From NCBI RefSeq assembly GCF_018861065.1, contig NZ_JAHKQO010000036.1, positions 149,865-213,864 of the forward strand: 64,000 nucleotides of DNA, written 5' to 3'. Below are positions 1-9,213 of the stretch, piece by piece. The stretch's first letter is position 1, and the number at the start of each line of letters is the position of its first letter. The notes below the pieces were generated by a model. It ran no database searches and had not been told where the DNA came from. It worked only from the letters and a program-made list of their open reading frames with translations. The position numbers and the translations under genes are program-made. This DNA comes from Paraglaciecola arctica (GTDB lineage Bacteria; Pseudomonadota; Gammaproteobacteria; Enterobacterales; Alteromonadaceae).

Positions 1-414
1 GGCTGCGCTTAAACCTCTAGTGGTATCCATTCGCATATCTAGTGGTCCGTTACGCATAAAACTGAAACCACGGTCAGCATCATCAAGCTGTGGTGAAGAC
101 ACCCCTAGATCCATTAAGATGCCATCAACTTTTCCGATCAACCCTAACTCTTCAGCTACGACTTGCAACTCTGAAAACGGACGATGATGAATTGAAAAAC
201 GCGGGTCATCAGCCAAAGACTTAGCGGCTTCGATTGCACTAAGATCACGATCGATGGCGATCAACTGCCCTTTAGATGATAAAACCTTGAGGATCTCCCT
301 AGAATGACCTCCACGGCCAAAAGTCGCATCCATGTATATGCCATCAGGATTAATGGCTAGACCATCAATGGATTCCTGCAACAATACAGATAGATGTGAA
401 AAATCGTTTTCCAT
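1..414 (-). CDS. rsmH: 16S rRNA m4C1402 methyltransferase RsmH, N-terminal part
   Basis: The reverse strand encodes the first 138 residues and runs off the left edge. The N-terminus ([17 protein letters not shown]), the SAM-binding stretch [10 protein letters not shown], the acidic AIDRD strand end and the [11 protein letters not shown] motif are typical of RsmH (MraW), the SAM-dependent N4-methyltransferase of C1402 in 16S rRNA. The ATG overlaps the mraZ stop codon in a TAATG arrangement, so the two genes are translationally coupled at the head of the division and cell-wall (dcw) cluster. Nothing abnormal is visible in the part present. Confidence 0.96.
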   Translation of the reverse strand, partial: MENDFSHLSVLLQESIDGLAINPDGIYMDATFGRGGHSREILKVLSSKGQLIAIDRDLSAIEAAKSLADDPRFSIHHRPFSELQVVAEELGLIGKVDGILMDLGVSSPQLDDADRGFSFMRNGPLDMRMDTTRGLSAA

Positions 415-872
415 TAAAGTGAAAAATCCTGAAGTCGTTCGGTCAATTCAAAATTCGCTTCTTGTTCTGTGGCTACATCCAAATTGATTTGTTGTTGCCA
501 CACCTCAGCATCCCAAATCTCAAACTTATTAAATTGACCCACTAGCATAATTTGTTTGTCGAGTTTGGCGTGTTGACGCAGAGGCGCTCCCAGCAGAAAA
601 CGGCCGTTTTTATCCATCTCACCTTCGTTTGCATAACCCAGCAGTAAACGCTGCATTCTGCGCTCGTGAGGGTTCATACTAGAAAGACGGCTTAATTTGA
701 GTTCAATTTCTTCCCATTCAGGGAGTGGGTAAAGCAGCAAACAAGGTTGTTGTGTGTCGATAGTGCAAACTAGCTGTCCCTGACAATCATCCAGCAAGGA
801 CTGCCTATACCTTGTAGGTATAGTCACTCGACCTTTAACGTCTAGATTGATTGCATTAGCGCCGCGGAACAT
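414..872 (-). CDS. mraZ: Transcriptional regulator MraZ
   Basis: The product is 152 residues, the usual MraZ length, beginning [19 protein letters not shown]. It carries two AbrB-like SpoVT domains, with the DxKGR signature near residue 12 and the matching DKNGRFLL at about residues 87-94. MraZ forms a ring-shaped oligomer that binds direct repeats in its own promoter and represses the dcw cluster in E. coli. An AGGGG ribosome-binding site sits just before the ATG (rc of about 876-884). Four TGG-type repeats with 9-10 bp spacing lie upstream, which supports autoregulation here. The gene is followed by rsmH with a one-base overlap. Confidence 0.96.
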   Translation of the reverse strand: MFRGANAINLDVKGRVTIPTRYRQSLLDDCQGQLVCTIDTQQPCLLLYPLPEWEEIELKLSRLSSMNPHERRMQRLLLGYANEGEMDKNGRFLLGAPLRQHAKLDKQIMLVGQFNKFEIWDAEVWQQQINLDVATEQEANFELTERLQDFSL

Positions 873-979
873 GATTCCCCTAACCTTTTTTTATTTTTAT
901 CTATCGAAAATTAACTAGTAAAGACAACACTAAACAGAATCTGAATTTATATTTTTAATGTTTTTATTGGGATTTCTTA

Positions 980-1013
980 ACCCATTAGATCCACTTTATG
1001 CCACTTTTACCCA
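980..1013 (-). promoter_or_regulatory. MraZ-box operator repeats upstream of mraZ
   Basis: Read on the minus strand, TGGGT (1009-1013), TGGCA (999-1003), TGGAT (989-993) and TGGGT (980-984) are spaced 10, 10 and 9 bp apart. Known MraZ boxes are TGGGN repeats separated by 5-nt spacers, giving one helical turn between copies. The array sits about 110-140 bp upstream of the mraZ start, so it is probably the autoregulatory site. The two inner copies deviate at the third G. Confidence 0.6.
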
Positions 1014-1064
1014 CGATAGACAGTTTAGGTACCACCCGTCTATCATGTCAAGGACTAAAAGTAG

Positions 1065-1238
1065 CTATTTGCTCGGATTCGAGGCCTTGTTATCAGTGGA
1101 TTTATAGAAGTGTCTGAATTAGTAGATAAAACCTACAGACTGGCGCAATTTGGTAACGGTAAAAATATCAGAAGGGTTATTTTTAATAATAAGGAAAGAA
1201 CACAAGCTCTTAGTAGGTTAGAAGTTTTAGTTGCTTAA
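1065..1238 (+). pseudogene. Possible C-terminal relic of an unidentified gene
   Basis: The roughly 360-bp spacer upstream of mraZ contains an open frame of 57 codons that begins after an in-frame stop at 1062-1064 and ends TAA at 1236-1238. Its translation has a natural-looking protein composition (for example VISGFIEVSELVDKTYRLAQ and later GKNIRRVIF). It has no convincing ATG or ribosome-binding site, and its end overlaps the end of the convergent gene at 1235. I could not assign it to a family with confidence; the GKxIRxV segment only faintly recalls zinc alcohol dehydrogenases. It may be a chance frame. Confidence 0.22.
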
Positions 1239-2077
1239 TTTTGTGGTTGAGATGTTAAGGATGGACTAAGTTGCAAACGGCTAAACACATAATCTAACAT
1301 TTTCTGTTGTTCAACCAAGTGATTCTCGCCCACATGCCCGGTTGCTCGTTCTGCTTCAATATTGATATAACGCACACCTATCTTTTGCGCGTAAACCGAC
1401 AACGACCCGTCGTCTTCTGATGGATCGGTCACTACTTGAGGGTGCTGCAACACCGCGTTCCAGCCATTTTGCTCCATAGCATTAAAGTCTTGTTGCTGGG
1501 TCACAAAAAACAGATCATCTTCGTCTCCGTTTAACTTGCTAACCGCTTTAAGAAATGAAGCCCCCTTAGCTAACTTTTGTTGATACTGAACTATCGAAAT
1601 ATTCCCAATACCTTGTTGGTTATCTCCCAAATAACCTTGAGTATTATTATGAATTGCTACCCAAGTGCGTGAGGTATTTTTCCCCCCCATAGTTGCAACG
1701 ATGAGTTGAGCTAAATCGGCAGACAAGCGCATCGCTCTATGAAACACATAAGTATTAGTGCGCAAATTAGGGTTATGTTTGATGATGTTATTACGCCTGC
1801 CTTTTTTGGTGAAAATGCGATTAGGGTCGATTTTAACTTCGAAAGGCTTAACATCAAGACGCAACAGTCGTTTGCCGTTTTGGCGCAGAATCACAAAGAC
1901 TCCACCTCGTTTAAGAATTTGTTGGCTTACATATTCATTCGCCACATTTTCGTTTTCGTGAGGAGCAAAAAAAGACCACTGAGGCGTATCTGACACCTCT
2001 CCAATCACTTCAAGTTTGATGTTGGGCTGGGGAGAAAACACTACGATTTGGCTCAGGAGTATAAAAAATAAATTCAC
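1235..2077 (-). CDS. Exported protein resembling M14/aspartoacylase-type zinc hydrolases
   Basis: This 280-residue protein begins with a hydrophobic stretch (LFFILLSQIVVF) that could be a signal peptide or anchor. Three motifs in order resemble the zinc site of carboxypeptidase A / aspartoacylase enzymes. PHENE (about residues 39-43) supplies an HxxE pair. DPNRIFT (about 84-90) resembles the DPNR/DLNR substrate-binding loop. AIHNN (about 142-146) would supply the third ligand histidine. The overall sequence is not one I can place in a named family, so substrate and true activity are unknown. It is monocistronic, with the divergent glpK promoter region behind it. Confidence 0.6.
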   Translation of the reverse strand: MNLFFILLSQIVVFSPQPNIKLEVIGEVSDTPQWSFFAPHENENVANEYVSQQILKRGGVFVILRQNGKRLLRLDVKPFEVKIDPNRIFTKKGRRNNIIKHNPNLRTNTYVFHRAMRLSADLAQLIVATMGGKNTSRTWVAIHNNTQGYLGDNQQGIGNISIVQYQQKLAKGASFLKAVSKLNGDEDDLFFVTQQQDFNAMEQNGWNAVLQHPQVVTDPSEDDGSLSVYAQKIGVRYINIEAERATGHVGENHLVEQQKMLDYVFSRLQLSPSLTSQPQN

Positions 2078-2341
2078 GTTAAGGTAAGGGACTCACATAA
2101 AAACGGCTCTTTAAAATAACAAGCTTATTGAGTGGATTCAAAAGAAATTTCGACTCTTAGCGTTATCCTCTACGGCGACTCCATTTAAGTTTATCAGTAG
2201 CTTAAAATGAACTTAGGTTAGAATTTTTTATTCAAGGCCACTGACTACAAGCACTCTAGAAGGCCTGAATAACAAACATCAGCTTGAAAATTGGTTATGT
2301 TCTTTGCGTAAAAATATTATACTCAACCTACATTGTTAAAA
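2078..2341. other. Gene-free spacer between the 1235-2077 gene and glpK
   Basis: This divergent spacer contains no plausible open frame or RNA gene. It must hold the promoter of the leftward gene. The segment nearest glpK carries the inverted repeat listed separately. Confidence 0.5.
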
Positions 2342-2367
2342 AGATGTTAGTTGTCAATTAAACATCT
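2342..2367 (+). promoter_or_regulatory. Inverted repeat upstream of glpK, candidate operator
   Basis: Perfect 7-bp arms AGATGTT (2342-2348) and AACATCT (2361-2367) are separated by 12 bp and lie about 50 bp before the glpK start. The position suits a repressor or activator site. The arms recall the ATGTT/AACAT halves of DeoR-type glycerol operators, but the spacing is wider, so no regulator is assigned. Confidence 0.4.
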
Positions 2368-2414
2368 GAAAAATTTACTGTTTTTTGCTTATTTAATAAC
2401 CCCAAGGAGCTTAT

Positions 2415-3908
2415 ATGCCGCTGGAAAACTGCATTCTGTCGATTGACCAAGGTACCACTTCTAGCAGAGCTATCGTTTTTGCCCCAGATTCAAGCATTGT
2501 AGCTGTTGCTCAACAAGAATTTCCCCAACATTACCCAAATGATGGTTGGGTAGAACATGATCCTGAAGACATTTGGTCAGCGACATTTAATGTATGTGAA
2601 CAAGCTATTACTCAAGCCACAATTAATGGAGCGAAAATAGTTGGCATAGGTGTCACCAATCAAAGAGAAACCACTTTGGTATGGGATAAAAAGTCCGGTA
2701 AACCCATATACAATGCCATAGTTTGGCAAGACGGACGTACAGCGCAGCAATGTAAAGATCTACAAAAAGCCGGACATTTGTCAGCCGTTCAAGAACGCAC
2801 CGGATTGTTGCTTGACCCTTATTTTTCAGCCACAAAAGTAGCCTGGATTTTAGATAATGTCGAAGGCGCAAGGCAAAAGGCCGATGCCAATCAGTTAGCT
2901 TTTGGCACGGTGGATAGTTTTCTTATTTGGCGCTTAACCGGCGGTAAAATGCATGCCACCGATGTCACCAATGCTAGTCGAACCAACCTGTTTAACATCC
3001 ATACTTTAAGCTGGGACGAAAAATTACTCGAGATATTTAACGTCCCAAAATCGATGCTACCTGATGTCAAAGAGTGTGCCGCTGATTTTGGCAATACCGC
3101 TCAAGGGTTATTTGATTATTCAATACCTATCGCGGGGGTCGCAGGTGACCAACAAGCCGCCAGTATAGGCCAATGTTGCTTTAATCAAGGTGATATCAAA
3201 AGTACCTATGGTACCGGTTGTTTTGTATTGTTAAATACCGGTGAAAAAGCGCTAGAATCTAAGAACAAACTGCTCACGACTGTCGCTTACAGCATCAAAG
3301 GTCAAACTCATTACGCGTTAGAAGGCTCGATATTTATTGCTGGAGCGGCTGTGCAGTGGCTTAGAGATGGCTTGAAAATTATAGAAAGTGCCTCAGAAAC
3401 AGAGGCATTAGCCAAGAGCATTCCCGATGACCATGGGGTTTTTCTAGTACCCGCCTTTGCTGGTTTAGGCACACCTTATTGGTCGCCTGACGCCAGAGGC
3501 GCAATATTTGGGCTAACGCGGGCTACAACAAGCGCACATCTTGCTAGAGCCGCACTCGAGTCGGTGTGTTTACAGACCTCAGATTTACTTAAAGCGATGC
3601 GCGAAGATGGCGTTAGCCCTAAAAAATTACGGGTAGACGGTGGCATGGTCGCCAATAGTTGGGTGTGTCAATTTTTAGCAGGTGTACTGAACGTAACTGT
3701 AGAGCGTCCCAAAGTAATGGAAACCACTGCTTTAGGCGCGGCTTACTTAGCGGGTTTACAACTAGGCATTTACCAATCAACGAGTGAATTGGCCAATATG
3801 AATCAAATCGATAGTTGTTTTGAACCAGAAATGGATACGACAAAACGACAGAAATTATTGAACGGATGGGCGAGCGCCATTCAAAGCACTTTGGGGTTCA
3901 AAGCATGA
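2415..3908 (+). CDS. glpK: Glycerol kinase
   Basis: At 497 residues this is the standard length for GlpK, the FGGY-family kinase that converts glycerol and ATP to sn-glycerol 3-phosphate in the cytoplasm. It shows the N-terminal phosphate loop [12 protein letters not shown] (about residues 11-22), the NQRETT stretch, the [10 protein letters not shown] catalytic-Asp segment in the centre, and the C-terminal FGGY region with [12 protein letters not shown] strong ribosome-binding site (AAGGAG) lies 5 bases before the ATG. The stop codon overlaps the galM start in an ATGA junction, so the two form an operon. No glpF or glpR is adjacent. In this locus the glycerol probably comes from an alpha-galactoside rather than from outside the cell. 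Confidence 0.97.
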   Translation: MPLENCILSIDQGTTSSRAIVFAPDSSIVAVAQQEFPQHYPNDGWVEHDPEDIWSATFNVCEQAITQATINGAKIVGIGVTNQRETTLVWDKKSGKPIYNAIVWQDGRTAQQCKDLQKAGHLSAVQERTGLLLDPYFSATKVAWILDNVEGARQKADANQLAFGTVDSFLIWRLTGGKMHATDVTNASRTNLFNIHTLSWDEKLLEIFNVPKSMLPDVKECAADFGNTAQGLFDYSIPIAGVAGDQQAASIGQCCFNQGDIKSTYGTGCFVLLNTGEKALESKNKLLTTVAYSIKGQTHYALEGSIFIAGAAVQWLRDGLKIIESASETEALAKSIPDDHGVFLVPAFAGLGTPYWSPDARGAIFGLTRATTSAHLARAALESVCLQTSDLLKAMREDGVSPKKLRVDGGMVANSWVCQFLAGVLNVTVERPKVMETTALGAAYLAGLQLGIYQSTSELANMNQIDSCFEPEMDTTKRQKLLNGWASAIQSTLGFKA

Positions 3909-4963
3909 TAGAGCAAACAAACTTTGGCTCAATGCCAGATGGCTCACAGGTAACACAATTTTGTTTAACTAATCGCCTAGGTGTCAGTGTTGAGATCCTT
4001 GATCTTGGTGGGATTATTCGTCGCTGGCTAATACCTAACCACAAGCAAAACCACACTGACATAGTTTTAGGTTATGACACAGTAGATGAATATCTAGCTG
4101 ACGATAGTTATTTAGGCGCCCTAGTCGGCCGCTATGCAAATCGTATAAAACACGGAAAATTTAGCTTAGCGGGTAAAGACTATCAAACCGATATCAATCA
4201 AGGTGGGAATTGCCTGCATGGTGGAGGCCAAGGATTTAACAGCAAGGTGTGGCAATGCACTGTGTTATCTAACTCTGACAACCCATCAATAATGTTAGAG
4301 CTAACTAGTCCAGATAGCGATCAAGGATTCCCTGGCCAAATTTCTGTAAAAGTGATTTATACCTTAACTGAACAAAATCGATTAAAAATCGAATATTTCG
4401 CAACGACAGATCAAACAACTTTATACAACCCCACTAATCACAGCTATTTTAACTTAGCTGGGCATAGCAGTGGCTCGGTTGCGAATCAGCAAATTCAGTT
4501 ATTAGCCAGTCACTACACGCCAACTGATGAAAACGCTATTCCCACAGGAGAAATTTCTGTGGTTGATAACACTCCTTTTGATTTCAGAACACCCACAACA
4601 ATAAACGTGCCCTTAGCATCAAAACACCAACAAATTGAATATGCTAACGGATTAGATCACAACCTGTGTTTAGATGCTTATACAGCCGATCTAAAGTCAG
4701 CCTCTTATGTCGGTAAAGCGGTTGCTAAACAAAGCGGTATCGAGCTAGAGGTTTATACCAATATGCCTGGTATCCAAATTTTTACCGCGAATCATTTCAG
4801 CAATAAAAAGGGCAAAGAAGACTCACTTTATCAAGCCCATCAAGGCGTGTGTTTTGAAACACAATTTTATCCCGATACACCCAATCAACCGAATTTTCCA
4901 AGTGCTACGTTAGAAGCGGGTAAAGATTTTTATAGCGTAACCGAATACCAAGTCTCGTTTTAA
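3905..4963 (+). CDS. galM: Aldose 1-epimerase (galactose mutarotase)
   Basis: The 352-residue product belongs to the GalM family, which interconverts alpha and beta anomers of galactose and related aldoses. Visible family signatures are [12 protein letters not shown] (substrate-binding Asn/Arg), [10 protein letters not shown] with the catalytic base region His, DFR near the middle and a Glu near the C-terminus ([10 protein letters not shown]). The ATG at 3905 overlaps the glpK TGA (ATGA), and the MIEQTNFG start is preferred over an upstream in-frame codon inside glpK. Coupling to glpK and proximity to alpha-galactosidase suggest it handles galactose freed together with glycerol. A terminator follows. 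Confidence 0.95.
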   Translation: MIEQTNFGSMPDGSQVTQFCLTNRLGVSVEILDLGGIIRRWLIPNHKQNHTDIVLGYDTVDEYLADDSYLGALVGRYANRIKHGKFSLAGKDYQTDINQGGNCLHGGGQGFNSKVWQCTVLSNSDNPSIMLELTSPDSDQGFPGQISVKVIYTLTEQNRLKIEYFATTDQTTLYNPTNHSYFNLAGHSSGSVANQQIQLLASHYTPTDENAIPTGEISVVDNTPFDFRTPTTINVPLASKHQQIEYANGLDHNLCLDAYTADLKSASYVGKAVAKQSGIELEVYTNMPGIQIFTANHFSNKKGKEDSLYQAHQGVCFETQFYPDTPNQPNFPSATLEAGKDFYSVTEYQVSF

Positions 4964-5000
4964 AAAAATCACAAAGCGAAGGTGCTTGTTTACTGGAAAC

Positions 5001-5038
5001 AAAAAAGCCCATTACAAATAAATTGTAATGGGCTTTTT
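5001..5038. terminator. Bidirectional rho-independent terminator
   Basis: A near-perfect hairpin has arms 5001-5017 (A-tract, then GCCCATTACAA) and 5023-5038 (TTGTAATGGGC, then T-tract), with a short loop. T-runs on both strands let it end glpK-galM rightwards and the SapC gene leftwards. Confidence 0.93.
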
Positions 5039-5051
5039 AATTTTACGAATT

Positions 5052-5843
5052 CTATTTTTTAGCTGTTTTCTTCTTTTCAGCTTTTGCTTCTGGAGCCGCT
5101 TCTTCTGTTGCTGGCGCTTCCGCTTGAAGTTGTAAAGATTTTACTGGGTTATCGCTAGTTTGAGTCAATTGTACTAAACGATTTAATTGCCCAAGCGACA
5201 TCAATACCGCGTACATTGCACCTAAGTAACCAGATTTATGTAAATCAGCTATCGTATCTGTGTCTAATGCCTGAAGGCGTTTTTCACTGATAGTCTGCAT
5301 ACCATTAATATTGCGTTGTTGGCCGTTAGCATACTGAACACGGATAACAATGGAATCAAGTAAATCAAGCTCTTTGATTTTATTAACAAAATCACGGGTT
5401 GCCAATTCACTATTGGCTAGATCAGACAATAATTTTTGACGATTATCTAAAAACGGGCTCGCATCACCATCAGTGAAAAGAGGCTCACCTTCTTTTCCAA
5501 CTAAATCAGAGTTCTCATCGATAAATACCGCTAATTTGTCGCCATCAGGACGCACATCAAAAGGGTAACGTTGAATATTAAGAGGGACAACATGGCCAGA
5601 CCATTTCCCATCTTTCATAAATACGTTAACACCTTGTTCAATACCTAACATAGCAATACTGTGAGTGGTGTCGCTATTTGGATCTTTGATAAAAATGATT
5701 GGCATACAACTCGCAAGTTGTGCGTACTCACGAATTGACGCTGCGGCTAAATGGGTATCTTTAGCGTGAGCAAAATCGTTAGTTACCTTTACATGGGTAT
5801 CTTGATGTTTCTTTTTATCTAAGGGGATGTAATTCATTGTCAT
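5052..5843 (-). CDS. SapC family protein (first copy)
   Basis: This 263-residue protein matches the SapC family: YIPLDKKKHQD at the start, PIIFIKDP, GKWSGHVVPLNIQRYPFDV, FIDENSDL and EGEPLFTDGD. The name comes from an S-layer-associated protein, but the biochemical role is unknown. SapC genes recur beside tryptophan-halogenase-like genes and TonB receptors in marine and soil proteobacteria. This copy is clearly paralogous to the one at 9214-9963. It differs by an Ala/Glu/Lys-rich tail (last 25 or so residues) that looks disordered. No signal peptide is seen, so it is probably cytoplasmic. It is last in the leftward gene series, 258 bp after glpD. Confidence 0.85.
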   Translation of the reverse strand: MTMNYIPLDKKKHQDTHVKVTNDFAHAKDTHLAAASIREYAQLASCMPIIFIKDPNSDTTHSIAMLGIEQGVNVFMKDGKWSGHVVPLNIQRYPFDVRPDGDKLAVFIDENSDLVGKEGEPLFTDGDASPFLDNRQKLLSDLANSELATRDFVNKIKELDLLDSIVIRVQYANGQQRNINGMQTISEKRLQALDTDTIADLHKSGYLGAMYAVLMSLGQLNRLVQLTQTSDNPVKSLQLQAEAPATEEAAPEAKAEKKKTAKK

Positions 5844-6023
5844 TAAAAAATTCTCTAATTATTTTTTGGAAAAGCGGTTTTTGTAAGCCGTCTTGGTTTT
5901 AATAGCCGACATAACAAAGTAACTGGGGATCATTAACTTTTTTACAAGCAAAAACCACAAGAAGTGTGATTTATTTGTAAATAATAGTGACTTTTAAGAA
6001 TGAATCAGCGACTTGAATGCTGT

Positions 6024-6051
6024 GGACAACATTTAAAGTTAAATGTTGTCC
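6024..6051. other. Perfect 12-bp-stem hairpin in the glpD-sapC spacer
   Basis: GGACAACATTTA (6024-6035) and TAAATGTTGTCC (6040-6051) form a perfect 12-bp stem with a 4-nt loop. There is no T-run on either side, so it is not a standard terminator. It could be an mRNA processing or stability element between glpD and the distal SapC gene, or a protein-binding palindrome. The remainder of this spacer shows nothing else clear. Confidence 0.6.
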
Positions 6052-6101
6052 CTACTCATTGGCATGCTATTGAGATACTAGTGGCTAGAAATGATAGTGC
6101 G

Positions 6102-7715
6102 TTAAGTATTAGCGACCAAATCGATATATTCTTGCAGTTTAGCGTCGGCCTCGTCTGCAAATAAAATTTCGCAGGCCTCTTTCAATCCCGGAGCGGAGAG
6201 AATATCTTCCTTTTTAACAACTAAAGATATTTTTGAGCGGCGCCTTAAAAAGTCTTCAAGTTTGGTCACCATTTCGCGCTCGGCAGCATGTTCAATTTCT
6301 ACTCTCAAATATTCAGAGTTTTCGATTAGCAATTCCGCCATTGCAGGGTTTTCGCGGATTTTCTCCAACATATTAATGGCGTTACGCCCGTAACGACGCC
6401 AAAACCTTTTAGTTAAAGGCTCTGAAGAGGTAGCCGGCGTTAATGCATCAAAATCCATCAATTGAGCACGATGGAAAAATTCATCTCGCACCGTATCGTC
6501 AGGCTCACCGTACCATTTGTAATCTTCAAAAGGTAAATCAATCCCCAGCCCTTTAACCAAATCTGCCACTTCGTCACCGACGTTGATGCAATCAGTCAGT
6601 TTACCCCCAAAAATTGACAGGTACTTATCTGCTTCATGGGTGTCAATGGCGTGTTTTCGCGACAGTTGCACCCAATCCGCTTTTCCTCCCTTTCCTTTTA
6701 TGGCTAGGGGGCGCACTCCACAACGTTCGGCTATGACGTCTTCTTTAGTTAAGGGTTGCGGTAAATCTAAAAGTTTATTGACATTGTCTAAAACAAACTG
6801 TCTGTCTTTCTCTGTTACTCTTGCATGAGGGTCGTCAACTTGAGTGTCGGTCGTGCCAATACAAGTTTTAGGGCCCATAGGAATAACAAAAAACAAACGT
6901 CCATCGTCAGCAAAAAAAGTCAGCACTTTATTGCTATCGGTGATTTTGTTTACAATCAGGTGAATCCCCTTTGAAAACACATGATGATGTTCAGTTATTT
7001 GTTGATTAAGTTGATTCAACGGGTCCACAAATGGCCCCGCTGCGTTAATGATCACCTTAGAGCGGATCTCGAACTTTTCTCCGCTTATGACGTCGTTAGC
7101 CTGAGTTTTCCAGCCGCCTTCGACTTTTTCTGAACCATTCGCTTCAACATAGTTAGCTGCAATACAGCCATAACTCATACTGGAGCGAATAAAATTAAAC
7201 ACAAAACGAGCATCATTATCATGTAAAAATGCGTCAGAATACTCAAAACCACCGTTAACATTTTTGGTGTTCACTACATTTTCAAGAGACTTAATTTTAG
7301 CGGTAGATAAATACTGCGGACTTTGGGTGAAAAAGCGCCCCATCAACCAATACACAATAGTGCCCATATAAATAAACAAAGGAGGAAAACGAAAACCTTT
7401 TTGAATACTAGTAAAGAAACGGATTTCTTTGACGGTTGATGGGTAACTGCGCATTAAATGATTGCGACTTTTACACAGTTTATTGACCAAACCATATTCA
7501 TGACTTTCGAGATATTTAATACCTCCCCAAGCTAAATTTGATGAGTTAGAGCTAGTAAAACCCGCAAAGTCACCTTTATCAATCAAAGCAACTTTTGCCC
7601 CTTTTGCGGCAAGTGCCGCTGCCGATACTGCGCCGTTAATCCCCCCGCCGATAATCAATACGTCGAAGTTTTTCTCAGGCAATTTTTGAATGTTACTTTT
7701 TCTAAGATTGTTCAC
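6102..7715 (-). CDS. glpD: GlpD-type FAD-dependent glycerol-3-phosphate dehydrogenase
   Basis: The 537-residue product has the FAD Rossmann motif GGGINGAV (residues 23-30), a DAO oxidoreductase fold and a C-terminal DAO_C domain, as in GlpD, which oxidises glycerol 3-phosphate to dihydroxyacetone phosphate and passes electrons to quinones at the inner membrane. Start is GTG (7713-7715). One stretch deviates: canonical GlpD has SSR/STKL..HGG.RYLE, whereas here it is SSNSSNLAWGGIKYLE (residues 55-70). The family assignment is firm, but an altered phosphopolyol substrate is possible. It follows the SSS symporter by 15 bp and pairs functionally with glpK at 2415. Confidence 0.87.
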   Translation of the reverse strand: MNNLRKSNIQKLPEKNFDVLIIGGGINGAVSAAALAAKGAKVALIDKGDFAGFTSSNSSNLAWGGIKYLESHEYGLVNKLCKSRNHLMRSYPSTVKEIRFFTSIQKGFRFPPLFIYMGTIVYWLMGRFFTQSPQYLSTAKIKSLENVVNTKNVNGGFEYSDAFLHDNDARFVFNFIRSSMSYGCIAANYVEANGSEKVEGGWKTQANDVISGEKFEIRSKVIINAAGPFVDPLNQLNQQITEHHHVFSKGIHLIVNKITDSNKVLTFFADDGRLFFVIPMGPKTCIGTTDTQVDDPHARVTEKDRQFVLDNVNKLLDLPQPLTKEDVIAERCGVRPLAIKGKGGKADWVQLSRKHAIDTHEADKYLSIFGGKLTDCINVGDEVADLVKGLGIDLPFEDYKWYGEPDDTVRDEFFHRAQLMDFDALTPATSSEPLTKRFWRRYGRNAINMLEKIRENPAMAELLIENSEYLRVEIEHAAEREMVTKLEDFLRRRSKISLVVKKEDILSAPGLKEACEILFADEADAKLQEYIDLVANT

Positions 7716-7730
7716 AGTGTTTCCGCTATT

Positions 7731-9209
7731 TTAGGATTCTTGAATGAGTCCGTCGTTGCTGCCCCAAGCAAGTTCAGCTGATTGTTTATAGAATACTTTA
7801 TTAATTAACAAAGCCATGATCACACAGGATATCAATGTAACAAACATCAAATGAATATAATGCAGATCAAAAGGTGCATGCCATGGTGAAAATTCGAATG
7901 ATAGTGAGCCATACAAAAACACCCCAAATATCACTGCGATAATACCCGCATTTGCATGTACGTTTCTAAACACTAAACCGACTATAAAAATTGATAAAAT
8001 TGGCATACTAAACAATCCCCAAAGTTGTTGCAGAAGGTTGATAATGCTATCGGCTTTGGCGTAAACAGGAACTAAAAATAGCGCGATGACTGTTAACGAC
8101 ACCGTAATCCATGCACTTAACTTGGCGACATTTTTGGGGTGCCCAATAAAAGGTTCGTGGAGATCGCAGACATACAGTGCTGTCGCAGAGTTAAGATTAC
8201 TATTAAAAGTAGATAATACAGCGGCAGCCATAGCGGCAGCAAAAATCCCCGACAACCATGTAGGTAATATGTCACCGACAATTTTTCCGTAAGCGGCATC
8301 ACCTATGTCACCATAGAGTTGAAACGAAACAATACCAGGAATAACAACGATGGCAGGCACAATCAGAAGTCGAATTCCTACAGCTGCATATACCCCTTTC
8401 TGCGCTTCTTTTAGTGAAGGAGCCGCCATGGCGCGTTGGGTGATAACTTGATTAGTGCCCCAGTAAAACATTTGAATAAATATCATACCAGTCAACAGCG
8501 TGTGCCACGGAATAGGAGAATCATTATCACCAATCAAGGTAAGTCTATCGGCTGGAATTTCAGAGAAATCATAACCTATAGCATTAAGGGCTAAAAATAC
8601 GATGACTATAGCCATGGTCAACAGCAATATGCCTGAGTAGGTATCTGACACTGCAACAGCTCTAAGGCCACCAAAAATAGCGTACATTGCACCTAAAGTC
8701 GCAAATGCAAATGCGATATACATCAAAGGAATATCTAAACCAAACATGGTTTTCATAAACAAAGAGCCAGAGTAAATGACCGCAGGACAAAATATCAACG
8801 CACTACTTAAGAAAAACAACGCCCCAATAACCGCCCGTATATTTTTGTTTTGATAACGTTTTTCTAATAACTCTGTAGTTGTGGTGCATTGATAACGGTA
8901 ATACAGTGGCAAAAACACTTTAGCCAGTATAAATAACCCAACCAAAGCAGCAAATTCCCACCAGGCTAATAACGCCATTTGGGTACCGTTAGTACCTACT
9001 AATTGATCGGTACTTAGGTTGGTTAAGGTTATCGAACCTGCAATGAAATACCACTTAAGCCCGCCACCAGCTAAAAACAACTCTTTATTTTGTTGACCTT
9101 CGGTAGCATTTTGTAAGCGACCTTTGCCCCTACATTGTAGGTAAGTTAACAACCCAATAAGTGCAGTAACAAATGCAAATATTGATACTTGGATCATGGT
9201 GTCTGACAT
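7731..9209 (-). CDS. Sodium:solute symporter (SSS/SLC5 family), probable sugar or glycoside transporter
   Basis: At 492 residues with about 13 hydrophobic segments, this is an SSS-family Na+-coupled transporter of the SGLT-like subgroup. It has the STDQLVGTNG segment in TM1, TTTELLEKRY after TM2, YAIFGGLRAVAVSDTYSG, and the sugar-symporter stretch YWGTNQVITQRAMAA. It would carry substrate delivered by the TonB receptor across the inner membrane. The gene lies 4 bp after sapC and 15 bp before glpD. Substrate is inferred from context: a galactoside, or an intact galactosyl-glycerol. Confidence 0.88.
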   Translation of the reverse strand: MSDTMIQVSIFAFVTALIGLLTYLQCRGKGRLQNATEGQQNKELFLAGGGLKWYFIAGSITLTNLSTDQLVGTNGTQMALLAWWEFAALVGLFILAKVFLPLYYRYQCTTTTELLEKRYQNKNIRAVIGALFFLSSALIFCPAVIYSGSLFMKTMFGLDIPLMYIAFAFATLGAMYAIFGGLRAVAVSDTYSGILLLTMAIVIVFLALNAIGYDFSEIPADRLTLIGDNDSPIPWHTLLTGMIFIQMFYWGTNQVITQRAMAAPSLKEAQKGVYAAVGIRLLIVPAIVVIPGIVSFQLYGDIGDAAYGKIVGDILPTWLSGIFAAAMAAAVLSTFNSNLNSATALYVCDLHEPFIGHPKNVAKLSAWITVSLTVIALFLVPVYAKADSIINLLQQLWGLFSMPILSIFIVGLVFRNVHANAGIIAVIFGVFLYGSLSFEFSPWHAPFDLHYIHLMFVTLISCVIMALLINKVFYKQSAELAWGSNDGLIQES

Positions 9210-9213
9210 CTAC

